This document shows, piece by piece, positions 7,243-15,011 of a stretch of 21,557 nucleotides of DNA. This DNA is from Pseudomonadota bacterium (GTDB lineage: Bacteria; Pseudomonadota; Alphaproteobacteria; Azospirillales; Azospirillaceae), in NCBI GenBank assembly GCA_023416455.1, contig JAEZHQ010000050.1:1-21557 (forward strand), given 5' to 3'. A model generated the notes under the pieces. It worked only from the letters and a program-made list of their open reading frames with translations, was not told the DNA's origin and did no database searches. A program made the position numbers and the translations under genes. Within the stretch, counting starts at the first letter, position 1. Each line of letters begins with the position of its first letter.

Positions 7243-7922
7243 GACTGCGGCTCCAACTGTCGGCACAGCCTGTGCAGTTGTTCGGCCATCAGGAAGTTGA
7301 TTTCCTCGTCGATGTCCTGGGCCTCGATCCGCTCGATCTCGAACATCAACGGGCGCTCGCCGATCCGGTTGAAGCGCTGCATCAGCACGTCCCGGCTGAA
7401 CAGGTAGAGGCAGGAATTCTCTTCATACACCGGCGGCAGATCCTGGGTGCGCAGCAGGATGGCGGCGTTGTGGTTGAGCGGCCTGGCCAACTGGTCCCAC
7501 AGGCGGGTCTGGAGGCGGGTGACGGAGAACAGGCTGTCATGATTCGGCCGGTTGGCCAGGAAGGTCCGGACGGCCCGCTCGACCGTTGCGGCGGTCAGCA
7601 GCGGGTTGGTGCTGTGCGTCTGGAGATAGACATCCGCCTCCACCACCGCCGTGGTGTGCATCAGCACGGCGTTCATCGGCGTGGTGCCGTCGCGCAGGTG
7701 GTCAGGCCGCAGCAGCAACCGGACCTGTGGAAAGATCCGTGCGGCCTCCTCCAGGATCGGCAGGCTGTCGGTGTCGATGACCACCTCGGCGATCGACGGG
7801 CAGGCCAGCAGCGTATCGATGATGTGATGGTACAACGGGCGTCCGGCAAAAGGACGATAGTTCTTGCCCTTCACCCGCTGGCTGTCATGCCGCATCGGTA
7901 CGAGGGCGGCGACGCGTGTCAT
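7239..7922 (-). CDS. acylneuraminate cytidylyltransferase-like (CMP-sugar synthetase) protein
   Basis: The 227-residue enzyme resembles NeuA/PseF/PtmB-type cytidylyltransferases, which join CTP to a nonulosonic or other keto-deoxy sugar acid to give a CMP-sugar donor. The N-terminal nucleotide-binding loop is visible as VPMRHDSQRVKGKN at residues 8-21, keeping the Ser-x-Arg and Lys-Asn positions. Further motifs are VIDTDS at 48-53, QTHSTNPLL at 101-109 (equivalent to the usual 'LQPTSPL') and the C-terminal acidic QDIDEEINF. The first loop has MRHD where many relatives have ARGG, so the sugar may not be ordinary sialic acid. The gene starts three bases after the GT2 stop, with AAGGA next to the ATG and GGGGAC further upstream. 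It overlaps the dehydrogenase start by four bases. The exact sugar is unknown. Confidence 0.82.
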   Translation of the reverse strand: MTRVAALVPMRHDSQRVKGKNYRPFAGRPLYHHIIDTLLACPSIAEVVIDTDSLPILEEAARIFPQVRLLLRPDHLRDGTTPMNAVLMHTTAVVEADVYLQTHSTNPLLTAATVERAVRTFLANRPNHDSLFSVTRLQTRLWDQLARPLNHNAAILLRTQDLPPVYEENSCLYLFSRDVLMQRFNRIGERPLMFEIERIEAQDIDEEINFLMAEQLHRLCRQLEPQS

Positions 7923-7925
7923 TCC

Positions 7926-8906
7926 TTACGTCCCCTGTGGTCGATCCGCGCCGGCGACAGGCCGGCTGGAATAGTCGATGCGCAGCCTATTGCGCTGGTC
8001 TGGCTTGGGCAAGGCCGGGCGGCGGAGGCTGCCGGGATAGAAGAAGGTTCGCTTGAGCGCCTGGGTCACCTCACCTTGGAAGCGGTGCCCCCGGTAGGTG
8101 CCCCAGAACTGCATGAGACGGAACCAGCCGATCTCCCAGCCGTGGCGGAGGAGCTTGCCGTCCAGGGCTGCGTGATACAGGTCATTGGCGATGTTTCCTG
8201 CCGTCAGCCGCAGGAAGTCCAGGAAGCCAAAGCGCAGCTCCGGCATTATCCGGCGCAGCGCGATGGCCTCACGCTGGTAGCGCTTGTAGACCCGGTCTGG
8301 GGTTTCCTCATGCACATGGATGACGCAGGCGTCGGGCTGGTAGACGACCCGGCGGCCCAGTGCGCGCATCCGCTTGGCCCAATCGAGATCCTCCAGTCCC
8401 GTCAGGGTCTCGTCATAGGGCTGTTCCTGCCAGAATCGGCGACGGATGGCGGCGTTAGCGTTGTTGCAGAAGGGGTGGTCCTGGTCGGCCACCGGCGTCT
8501 CCCCAAACCAGCTCTGGAAAATCCGCTGCTCGGGGTAGCGTGTCCGCTCGTCCCCGCGCTGGCTGCCATAGACGACGGCCACCGCGGGATCCTCGAAAGG
8601 CGCCACCAGCAGGTCGAGCCAGTCGGCGTGGGTCGGATAGACGTGGGCGCTGCATACGACGACGACGTCGCCGGTTGCCGCCGCGCAACCGATGTTGAGC
8701 GAGCGTCCGAAGGAGAACCGCTCCGGGGCGATGTGGAGCAGCGTCACCGGGAAATGGGCGGTGACGTCCAGGGTTCCGTCGGTTGATCCGGAATCGACGA
8801 CGATGATCTCCACATCGCGATTGCGCTGCCGTTCGATTCCGACCAGCAGACGGCCGATGTGCTTGACCTCGTTGTAGCAGCGGATCACGACGGAGATGCG
8901 TGGCAC
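7926..8906 (-). CDS. GT2-family glycosyltransferase
   Basis: From GTG 8906 the product is 326 residues. It opens with the GT-A signature VPRISVVIRCYNE, then VEIIVVDSGSTDGT, then RSLNIG with GDVVVVCSAH, where CSAH stands in place of the usual DxD. CNNANAAIR and the acceptor-side motif LEDLDWAKR follow. These place it in GT2, which transfers sugars from nucleotide donors on the cytoplasmic side. GTG 8906 is chosen because AGAGAGGAA sits about nine bases before it on the minus strand. The frame is open further back to a TTG at 9038, but that segment lacks domain features. There is no C-terminal membrane segment. As first gene of the operon with the cytidylyltransferase-like and dehydrogenase genes, it may transfer their product, or act on the same glycan. 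Confidence 0.87.
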   Translation of the reverse strand: MPRISVVIRCYNEVKHIGRLLVGIERQRNRDVEIIVVDSGSTDGTLDVTAHFPVTLLHIAPERFSFGRSLNIGCAAATGDVVVVCSAHVYPTHADWLDLLVAPFEDPAVAVVYGSQRGDERTRYPEQRIFQSWFGETPVADQDHPFCNNANAAIRRRFWQEQPYDETLTGLEDLDWAKRMRALGRRVVYQPDACVIHVHEETPDRVYKRYQREAIALRRIMPELRFGFLDFLRLTAGNIANDLYHAALDGKLLRHGWEIGWFRLMQFWGTYRGHRFQGEVTQALKRTFFYPGSLRRPALPKPDQRNRLRIDYSSRPVAGADRPQGT

Positions 8907-9057
8907 AGGGCCGGTTTCCTCTCTCGGTTGCCAGGGCGTGGACCGCCATCCATAATGGCCGGCGTTCCGCCGCCGCAGGCGTCGGATTTCCAACGGGGGA
9001 GTGATAGCGCGAATTGGTGTATCGTTCCATAATGCCAACTCTTTCGGAAGGCCGGCC
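8907..9057. promoter_or_regulatory. divergent promoter region between the GT2 and SDR operons
   Basis: Two operons leave this 151-base gap in opposite directions, so it must contain both promoters unless they lie inside the genes. A 9-base direct repeat TCCATAATG occurs at 8949-8957 and 9026-9034 and could be a shared regulator site. No clear sigma-70 pair was found. GGAAGG at 9046-9051 is the SDR ribosome binding site. Confidence 0.4.
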
Positions 9058-9819
9058 GTGAGCGCGGTCTATCCCTCGCTCCGGGGGCGTACCGTCCTTG
9101 TCACGGGAGGGGCCTCGGGCATCGGGGCCGAAATGGTTGCCCGCTTTTGTGCCCAGCAGGCCCGCGTCGCCCTGTTGGACCGCGACCATGACGCCGCTGG
9201 GGTCCTGGTGGAGGAGATAGCCGGGCGCGGGACCGCGCCTCCCCATGTGGTGCCGTGTGACCTGCGGGACATTGACGCCATGCGGCGGGCCATCGTGGAT
9301 GTGGCGGCGGCCCTCGGGCCGATCCGAGTCCTGGTCAACAACGCCGCCGACGACACGCGGCACGATTTCGCCACCCTGACGCCGGAGGCGTGGGACGACC
9401 GATTCGCGGTCAACCTGCGTCATGTCTTTTTCGCGGCCCAGGCGGTGGCGCCGGGAATGGCCGAAGCCGGCGGCGGCGCGATCGTCAATCTGGGCTCCAC
9501 GAGCTGGATGTTGGGGCAGGCGGGCATGCCGGCCTACACCGCCGCGAAATCCGCCTTGCAGGGTCTGACGCGGACGCTGGCGCGCGAGTTGGGGCCGCAA
9601 GGCATCCGGGTCACCTGCGTCGTGCCGGGCTGGACCTTCACAGAGCGCCAGCAGAGGTTGTGGCTGACCCCGGAAGCGGAGGTGGAGACCATGGCGAGGC
9701 AATGCATCAAGCGCCGCTTGATGCCCGACGACGTGGCCAAGCTGGTGCTGTTTCTGGCGTCGGATGATGCCGCGGGCTGTACCGGCCAGTCCTATCTCGT
9801 CGATCTGGGGATGACCTGA
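9058..9819 (+). CDS. short-chain dehydrogenase/reductase
   Basis: This 253-residue classical SDR oxidises or reduces an alcohol/ketone with NAD(P). It shows the cofactor motif TGGASGIG at residues 16-23, Asp41 after the second strand (favouring NAD), NNA at 94-96, the catalytic Ser147 in LGSTSW, and YTAAK with Tyr160 and Lys164. GTG 9058 is selected because GGAAGG precedes it by six bases; an upstream GTG at 9001 has no comparable site. The next gene, a sugar lactonase, begins three bases after the stop. An SDR plus an SMP-30 lactonase is a common pairing for sugar oxidation to a lactone followed by ring opening. Here it may feed an acidic sugar to the divergent cytidylyltransferase operon. 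The substrate itself is not known. Confidence 0.88.
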   Translation: MSAVYPSLRGRTVLVTGGASGIGAEMVARFCAQQARVALLDRDHDAAGVLVEEIAGRGTAPPHVVPCDLRDIDAMRRAIVDVAAALGPIRVLVNNAADDTRHDFATLTPEAWDDRFAVNLRHVFFAAQAVAPGMAEAGGGAIVNLGSTSWMLGQAGMPAYTAAKSALQGLTRTLARELGPQGIRVTCVVPGWTFTERQQRLWLTPEAEVETMARQCIKRRLMPDDVAKLVLFLASDDAAGCTGQSYLVDLGMT

Positions 9820-9822
9820 GCT

Positions 9823-10752
9823 ATGGAGCTGGCAGCGACGGCGCGGTGCGTCTGGGATGCCAAGGCGCTTCTCGGGGAGGGGGCGGTCTGGGATGCGGCT
9901 TCCCGGCGGCTTTACTGGGTTGACATAAAGGGGGGCGAAATCCTCGCCCTGGAGCCTGCTTCGGGTCGACGTCGGCGCTGGTCCGTCCCGCCGCCCGTCG
10001 GCTGCGTGGTTCCGGCCGGACCGGACCGCCTGCTGGCGGCGCTGGGCGCCGGCATCACCCTGCTTGATGTGTCCGGCGACCGACCCCAGGGCCGGCTGGT
10101 CGTCCATCCCGAGGCGGAGCGGCTGGGCAACCGCTACAACGATGGCGCCTGCGATCCCCAGGGTCGTTTCTGGGTCGGGTCGATGGACGTTGCCGAGAAG
10201 CGACCGAGCGGTGCCTTCTGGAGGCTGGACGCGGACGGTGCCGTGGCCTGCGTCGACGACGGCTACGTCATCGCCAACGGGCCGGCCTTCAGCCCCGACG
10301 GCAGCACCGTCTATCTGACGGATTCCGGCCGGCGCACCGTGTGGCGGGCAGGGGTGACGCCGGACGGCTGCCTATCCGGCAAGACGGTTTTCGCCCGCTT
10401 CGACCAGGATGGCGAGGCTCCCGACGGCATGGCGGTCGACCGCGACGGCGGTGTCTGGATCGCGGTCTGGGGAGGAGGCTGCGTGCGCCGCTTCTCGCCG
10501 GACGGACGATGGACTCACAGCGTTTCCGTGCCGGCATCGCAGGTCACGCGTTGCGCCTTCGGTGGCCCGGATCTGGATATCCTGTTCATCGCCACCGCCC
10601 GCGTCGGCCTGGACGATCAAGCCCTGTCCGGCCAGCCCCTGGCCGGCGGGTTGTTCGCCTGCCGGCCAGGGCCGGTGGGGATGGCCGTCGCGCCTTGGGC
10701 CGGGGGCGATCGGCCGATTCGGTCGCGCACTCTTCCATCCTCGGATGCATAG
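9823..10752 (+). CDS. SMP-30/gluconolactonase-type sugar lactonase
   Basis: The 309-residue protein has the six-bladed beta-propeller pattern of the SMP-30/regucalcin/LRE family, metal-dependent hydrolases that open aldonolactones. Expected metal and active-site residues are visible: Glu19 in LGEGAVW, Asn106 in RYNDGACD, Asn152 in ANGPAFSPDG and Asp201 in PDGMAVD. Repeated DPQGRFWVGS, SPDGSTVYLTDS and DRDGGVWIAVWG strands mark successive blades. Length is normal for the family and no signal peptide is seen, so it is cytoplasmic. The ATG comes three bases after the SDR stop, implying cotranscription. With that SDR it could carry out oxidation and lactone opening during synthesis of a sugar acid. 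A purely catabolic role for the pair is possible, but glycan genes flank it on both sides. Confidence 0.87.
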   Translation: MELAATARCVWDAKALLGEGAVWDAASRRLYWVDIKGGEILALEPASGRRRRWSVPPPVGCVVPAGPDRLLAALGAGITLLDVSGDRPQGRLVVHPEAERLGNRYNDGACDPQGRFWVGSMDVAEKRPSGAFWRLDADGAVACVDDGYVIANGPAFSPDGSTVYLTDSGRRTVWRAGVTPDGCLSGKTVFARFDQDGEAPDGMAVDRDGGVWIAVWGGGCVRRFSPDGRWTHSVSVPASQVTRCAFGGPDLDILFIATARVGLDDQALSGQPLAGGLFACRPGPVGMAVAPWAGGDRPIRSRTLPSSDA

Positions 10753-10761
10753 GACTTGGGA

Positions 10762-11574
10762 ATGACCATCGCCGACGACGCGCGCGTGCTGGTTCTGGGC
10801 AACGGCCCTTCGCTGAAGCAGGCGGATTTTGCCGCCTTCAAGGGGGTCGACACCATCGGGATGAACGCGGCCTACCGTTATTGGGACCGGATCGGCTGGT
10901 CTCCCACCCACTATGCCTGCCTTGATTCTCAGGTCGTGCTCAGCCATGCGGACGCCATCGCCGGCATGATCCGGGAGGGACGGTTCCGGCATGCCTTCCT
11001 GCACTGGCACCTGTTGAAGCGCTACCCGGACTTGTCGGGCCATCCCGCCGTGACGTTCCTGTGCCAGCTGAGCCATGGCCCGGACGACGTCAAGCGTTGT
11101 GCGGCGTTGGGGCTCCGCTACACGCCGAGCCGATTCTTCGCGTCGCGGGATATCGACCGGGTCACCACGGGCAGCGCCAGCATCCGCTTTGCCGGCGACC
11201 GGGGCTACCGGCGCATCGGGTTGATCGGCATCGATTGTCGCTACCGGGAAATCCTGCCCGAAGCCCGCTCCCAGGGAGGGCTGATCCTTGAGATCGAGCG
11301 GGATGTCAAAGAAAACCCCAATTATTTCTTCGACGATTATCAGAGGACCGGCGACCGCTATCACATTCCCAACCCGCAGGCGTTCGGCGGCGATCTACAC
11401 ATCCGCTGCCTGGAGACGCTGGCGAGGGACAATGTGGAGCTTGGTTTCGGATTGGACATCCGGGTTTTGACGACGGAGAGCGAGCTTTACACCCGCAAGG
11501 TTTTCGCGCTGGACAGCCTTCCCGGCTTCCTGGGGCAATCCCCTGAATCATCGCCCCATCCCATCGGCGGATGA
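10762..11574 (+). CDS. GT42/DUF115 (MptE-like)-type putative glycosyltransferase
   Basis: The 270-residue protein begins with VLVLGNGPSLKQADF (GNGPSL at 13-18), followed by MNAAYRYW at 34-41. Later come TTGSASIRFAGDRGYRRIGL with GIDCRY at 156-161, and NPNYFFDDY...DRYHIPNP near 186-205. This order resembles Campylobacter CST-type sialyltransferases (GT42: GNGPSL, an early Asn, TSG...GY..I.L.GID, and a late His before a helix). It also resembles the related DUF115/MptE-like and Maf flagellin-glycosylation proteins. Both possibilities imply handling of a nonulosonic acid or other CMP-sugar. ATG 10762 is preferred because AGGA lies seven bases before it. The gene is nine bases after the lactonase stop and closes that operon. 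Fold assignment is fairly secure; the activity is inference. Confidence 0.68.
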   Translation: MTIADDARVLVLGNGPSLKQADFAAFKGVDTIGMNAAYRYWDRIGWSPTHYACLDSQVVLSHADAIAGMIREGRFRHAFLHWHLLKRYPDLSGHPAVTFLCQLSHGPDDVKRCAALGLRYTPSRFFASRDIDRVTTGSASIRFAGDRGYRRIGLIGIDCRYREILPEARSQGGLILEIERDVKENPNYFFDDYQRTGDRYHIPNPQAFGGDLHIRCLETLARDNVELGFGLDIRVLTTESELYTRKVFALDSLPGFLGQSPESSPHPIGG

Positions 11575-11853
11575 TCCAATCCGACGGCCTGTCCGTGCTT
11601 GATTGGAACCGGCCATGATCGTCTTCCCGATCAGTCCACGGCCTCTCGGATCGCAGGATGATCTTTGCAAATCGTTTCTCGGAAAGCGGCCAATTCGCTG
11701 CCCTAATGAGGAAGGGTTTTGTTTCTTGATCATGATGCCTGTTCTTGACAGAAAAGGAAGAAGAACCTACTCATCCTGTTCAGGGCGCCTTCGTCCAGGA
11801 GCACCGAGTCGGCGGCGTTGATTGTCAATAATCTTGAGGGAGTTGCGATAGTC
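11575..11853. promoter_or_regulatory. intergenic region, probable promoter of the FkbM-to-PseG operon
   Basis: This 279-base gap is less GC-rich than its neighbours. A perfect TTGACA at 11745-11750 is followed 17 bases later by TACTCA, a poor -10 match. It could be the operon promoter, since the next four genes are tightly packed. GAGGGAG at 11836-11842 is the probable ribosome binding site of the next gene. No strong terminator was found for the operon to the left. Confidence 0.35.
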
Positions 11854-12837
11854 ATGCCAGCCGATCTTTCCCAGCCGTCCTTATCAGCCGATGAGGCTCA
11901 TGCTGAATATGACGGCCTTGCGGCGGTGGCGCCGGACGATCCGGCGGAGCTGCTCAGACTGGGCCAGATGGGGCTTCAACTTGGCCGGGACGCGGAGGCC
12001 CTGGAGTGGTCGACGCGGGCTGCGGAGGCCGACCCGTCGTCCGCTTCGGCCCTTGTCGCCAAAGGCCGGGCGCTGAACCGCCTGGGGCGGGTGGACGAGG
12101 CAATTCGGGCGATGGCGGCGGCGGTGGCCATCGATCCGGACGTCGATGCGGCGCTGAACCGCCTGCGCTACCTGCTGACGGAGCAGACGAGCACCCGGGC
12201 GGCGTTGGGGCGGATCGCTGGTCGAGGGCTGGAAATCGCCAGCGTGCTCGACGTCGGCGCCTCCGATGGGAGTTGGTCGCTGGCCGCTCGCGCCCTTTGG
12301 CCGGACGCGCGCTTCCATCTGATCGAAGCCTTCGACCATTGGCGTCCGGCTCTGGAGAGCCTATGCGCGCGCGAGCCGTCCTTCAGCCACGTCGTCGCCG
12401 CCGCCGGTGCTTCGGAAGGCGAGATCTATTTTCGCAACAATCCGGCGGCTCCCTATGGAGGGGCCGCTTCCGAACGGCCAATCGACGGCGGCTGGAGGGT
12501 CCCTCAAGTCAGCCTTGCCGGCGAGGCGCGCCGACTCGGGTTGCCGGCGCCCTACCTGATCAAGCTCGACACCCACGGCTTCGAGCTGCCGATTCTGGAG
12601 GGGGCACGGCCCTTGTTCGCCGATGCGGCCCTCGTCGTCATCGAGACCTACCTGTTCCGCCTGAGGGAGAACGGACCGCTGTTCCATGAGATCGTCTCCT
12701 TCATGGAGGATCATGGCTTCCGCCCGACCGACCTGTCCGATCCGCTGTGGCGCGCCACCGATCAGGCGCTCTGGCAGATCGACCTCTATTTCGTCCGGGC
12801 CGGCGAGAGCCGGCGCAGTTCATGGACAGGCGCATGA
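11854..12837 (+). CDS. TPR-FkbM family methyltransferase
   Basis: The 327-residue protein has two TPR-like helical hairpins at residues ~33-97 followed by a class I SAM methyltransferase of the FkbM type. The SAM loop is VLDVGASDGSWS at 131-142, the acidic residue after strand two is in LIEAF (156-160), and KLDTHGFELPILEG at 237-250 is the hallmark FkbM motif. FkbM enzymes O-methylate sugars and polyketides. Here a glycan sugar is the natural candidate. ATG 11854 has GAGGGAG about 11 bases upstream. A TTG at 11818 would add 12 residues that look unfolded. The stop overlaps the next start as ATGA, so the two genes are translationally coupled. The TPR part probably docks the enzyme on a partner or on the glycan machinery. 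Confidence 0.87.
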   Translation: MPADLSQPSLSADEAHAEYDGLAAVAPDDPAELLRLGQMGLQLGRDAEALEWSTRAAEADPSSASALVAKGRALNRLGRVDEAIRAMAAAVAIDPDVDAALNRLRYLLTEQTSTRAALGRIAGRGLEIASVLDVGASDGSWSLAARALWPDARFHLIEAFDHWRPALESLCAREPSFSHVVAAAGASEGEIYFRNNPAAPYGGAASERPIDGGWRVPQVSLAGEARRLGLPAPYLIKLDTHGFELPILEGARPLFADAALVVIETYLFRLRENGPLFHEIVSFMEDHGFRPTDLSDPLWRATDQALWQIDLYFVRAGESRRSSWTGA

Positions 12838-15011
12838 CCGCATGCCTGCGTGTCGCGCTGCACAACCCCTTCGATCCCCGGTTTCCCTTTGCCGAGAGGG
12901 AACTGGCGCTTCGTATGCAGTCGGCGTTGCGGGGCAAGGGATGGGACGCGATCATCGCGCACCGGGCGATGGAGATCGACGCCTTTGATCCCGACTTGGT
13001 CGTGTCCCTCCATCCCCAGGCGACGCCCAAGCTGACCCGTCATCTGACGGTGGCCTGTCACTGGAACCCGCCGGCGATCCACGGGGCTCACCGGACCTTT
13101 CTTCAGAACGAGCGGTCCTACGACGGCTGGCTTACGGCCGGAGACGGCATGCGCCGCTACGTGGCGGATTTCGTCTGGCCGACGGCACGGCCGCTCCTGA
13201 CAGCGCCCATGTACCCCAGTTCCCAGGCTCTCGCCCTGGAGCCGACCCTGGGGCCGGACAGCCGGCTCTTCTACATCGGTTCCAACTGGGACGGAAAACG
13301 CTATCCCGTGATGCTGTCGCGCCTGGCAGCGGCGGGAGTCCTGGCGCTGCACGGTCGCCGCGACCGCTGGGAGCATCTGGCGGACGCCTTTGTCGAGGAG
13401 ATCCCCTTCGACGGGCGTTCGGTCATGGAGAAGGCGCATCGCTGCGGCCTGGGGTTGTGCCTGCATCTTCCGTCGCACGCGGCGGCCGGCATTCCCAACA
13501 TGCGCATCTTCGAGCTGTCCGCGGCCGGTGTTCTGACCATCGCCGATCGGCATCCGTTCATCCTGGAGGCTTTCGGCGACAGCGTCCTCTATGTCGACCT
13601 TTCGGTCGGGGAGGCGGAGGCCGCCGAGCAAATCCTCGACCGCGTGGCGTGGGCGCGCTCCCATCCGGTGCAGGGACGCGCCATGGCGCGGGCCGCCCAG
13701 GCGATCTTTCTGGAGCGGTTCAGCCTCGATGTCCTGCTGGAGGCGCTTCCGGCTCTGGTTGCGCAGGCAAGGCCGGAGCTGGGCATGGAGAGGGGGGCCG
13801 GCGAAGGGGTGCCGGCTCCGGTTCCGGTCGATCTGGTGCTGCCTGTTCGACCGGGCGGGTTGCCGGACGCCTTGGCGCGGGTCGAGGCCGTGGCCGGACA
13901 GACCGCGGGGCCGGTCGGCGTGGTGCTGGTCCTGTCGGACGAGCCGCCGGACTTGCCCCGGTCGCTCTCCGATCGCCTCGCCCGCTTCACGGTCATCCGG
14001 GTGCCGGTCGAGGCGTCGGCCGGTTCGCGCCTGTGGATGGGCCTGCGCGCCGCCACCGCCGAGTGGGTCGGGGTCCTTCCTCCCGGCGCCCGGCCCTTTC
14101 CCAACCATGTCGCAACACTGCTGGACGCCGCCGCGGCGCTGGACGCCGCCGCGGTCCATGGCGGGGCATTGCAGCCCGTGAACCGGGATGAAGTCCTGAT
14201 CCAGGAGCTTGCCGAACCGGACCTGATCCCCATCGGTTTTGCAGCGGTCGACACCACCGATCCGGCTTCGACCGCCGGGAGCCTGCACGCTGCCACGCTT
14301 CTGGTGCGGCGCGAGCGCCTGACGCCGATCCTCCGCCGGGATCCCGAACTGGGGGACTCCGCGCCGGCGTTCCTGGCGCATCAGGTCGCCGCACGCTGCC
14401 GACTGGGGACGAGCGGCCTCCTCACGATGCGGGTAGCCGACCGTGCGGAAGCCGGCCTGGACGCGGAAGCGCAACGCCTTGAACGGCTGGCCGCGCTCGC
14501 CCCGCTCTCCGCCTCGGCACACCCGGCCCGTTCGAGCACGCCGTCCGTCGTCCGCAGCCCGGCGACGGTCACCTGCTTCTCGGATCTCGACCCCGGGCTT
14601 GCCGAACGGCTGCCCCGGCTGGTGGAGCCGGCGGATTTCGCCCGCCTTCCCGGTGACCGGCCGCTGTATCTCTACGGCGCCTCGCGCGGCGGGCGTCTTC
14701 TCCAGCTGGAACTGGCCAAGTGGGAGCATCTGACCGTCGCCGGCTTCCTCGACGGGATGCGCAAGGGCGAGGCGTGGGGACTCCCCATCGCTGCGCCGGA
14801 GGATGTGGCCGAAGCCCTGGGCGGCGCCACGGTCATCATCGCGAGCCAGTATGTGTCCGAAATCGCCAAGCGCCTCCGGCCCCTCGGGCTGACGGAGCCC
14901 TACAACGCCTATCCCTTCATCGCGCAGTACCCTCAACGAGTGGCGGATCCGGACGGTCCCGGCTGCCCCCCGGGCGCCGCCGCTGTCGAGGATGCCCCCG
15001 AGGATGCTTGA
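12834..15011 (+). CDS. large multidomain glycosyltransferase (GT-B-like + GT2-like + C-terminal Rossmann domain)
   Basis: The 725-residue protein appears to have three parts. Residues ~5-310 resemble CgeB/group-1 GT-B glycosyltransferases, with LFYIGSNWDGKRYP at 145-158, AHRCGLGLCLHLPSH at 201-215 and PNMRIFELSAAG at 221-232, the donor-binding end of such enzymes. Residues ~332-540 resemble a degenerate GT2 domain (VDLVLPVRPGG, then RVPVEASAGSRLWMGL...EWVGVLPPG) without a clear DxD. Residues ~608-700 form a nucleotide-binding-like domain with LYLYGASRGG, VAGFLDG and VIIASQ. ATG 12834 overlaps the upstream TGA (ATGA); ATG 12822 is the alternative. The last 30 residues are Pro/Gly/Asp-rich and probably disordered. 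A short in-frame duplication occurs at 14120-14154. It probably transfers a sugar within this cluster; donor and acceptor are unknown. Confidence 0.75.
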   Translation: MTACLRVALHNPFDPRFPFAERELALRMQSALRGKGWDAIIAHRAMEIDAFDPDLVVSLHPQATPKLTRHLTVACHWNPPAIHGAHRTFLQNERSYDGWLTAGDGMRRYVADFVWPTARPLLTAPMYPSSQALALEPTLGPDSRLFYIGSNWDGKRYPVMLSRLAAAGVLALHGRRDRWEHLADAFVEEIPFDGRSVMEKAHRCGLGLCLHLPSHAAAGIPNMRIFELSAAGVLTIADRHPFILEAFGDSVLYVDLSVGEAEAAEQILDRVAWARSHPVQGRAMARAAQAIFLERFSLDVLLEALPALVAQARPELGMERGAGEGVPAPVPVDLVLPVRPGGLPDALARVEAVAGQTAGPVGVVLVLSDEPPDLPRSLSDRLARFTVIRVPVEASAGSRLWMGLRAATAEWVGVLPPGARPFPNHVATLLDAAAALDAAAVHGGALQPVNRDEVLIQELAEPDLIPIGFAAVDTTDPASTAGSLHAATLLVRRERLTPILRRDPELGDSAPAFLAHQVAARCRLGTSGLLTMRVADRAEAGLDAEAQRLERLAALAPLSASAHPARSSTPSVVRSPATVTCFSDLDPGLAERLPRLVEPADFARLPGDRPLYLYGASRGGRLLQLELAKWEHLTVAGFLDGMRKGEAWGLPIAAPEDVAEALGGATVIIASQYVSEIAKRLRPLGLTEPYNAYPFIAQYPQRVADPDGPGCPPGAAAVEDAPEDA
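14120..14154 (+). repeat. in-frame 17-bp tandem duplication, period 18
   Basis: GCTGGACGCCGCCGCGG occurs at 14120-14136 and again at 14138-14154, encoding LDAAAA then LDAAAV inside the glycosyltransferase. It looks like slippage in GC-rich DNA that kept the frame. Confidence 0.7.

Noticed and set aside
8907..9038. TTG start adding 44 residues to the GT2 protein
   Set aside because: The GTG at 8906 has a good ribosome binding site and starts the GT-A domain directly; the extension has no domain features.
8455..10107. 550-codon minus-strand open frame spanning the GT2 start, the SDR and the lactonase
   Set aside because: It overlaps three genes with clear motifs and is rich in Arg, Gly, Pro and His, as expected of a GC-rich non-coding frame.
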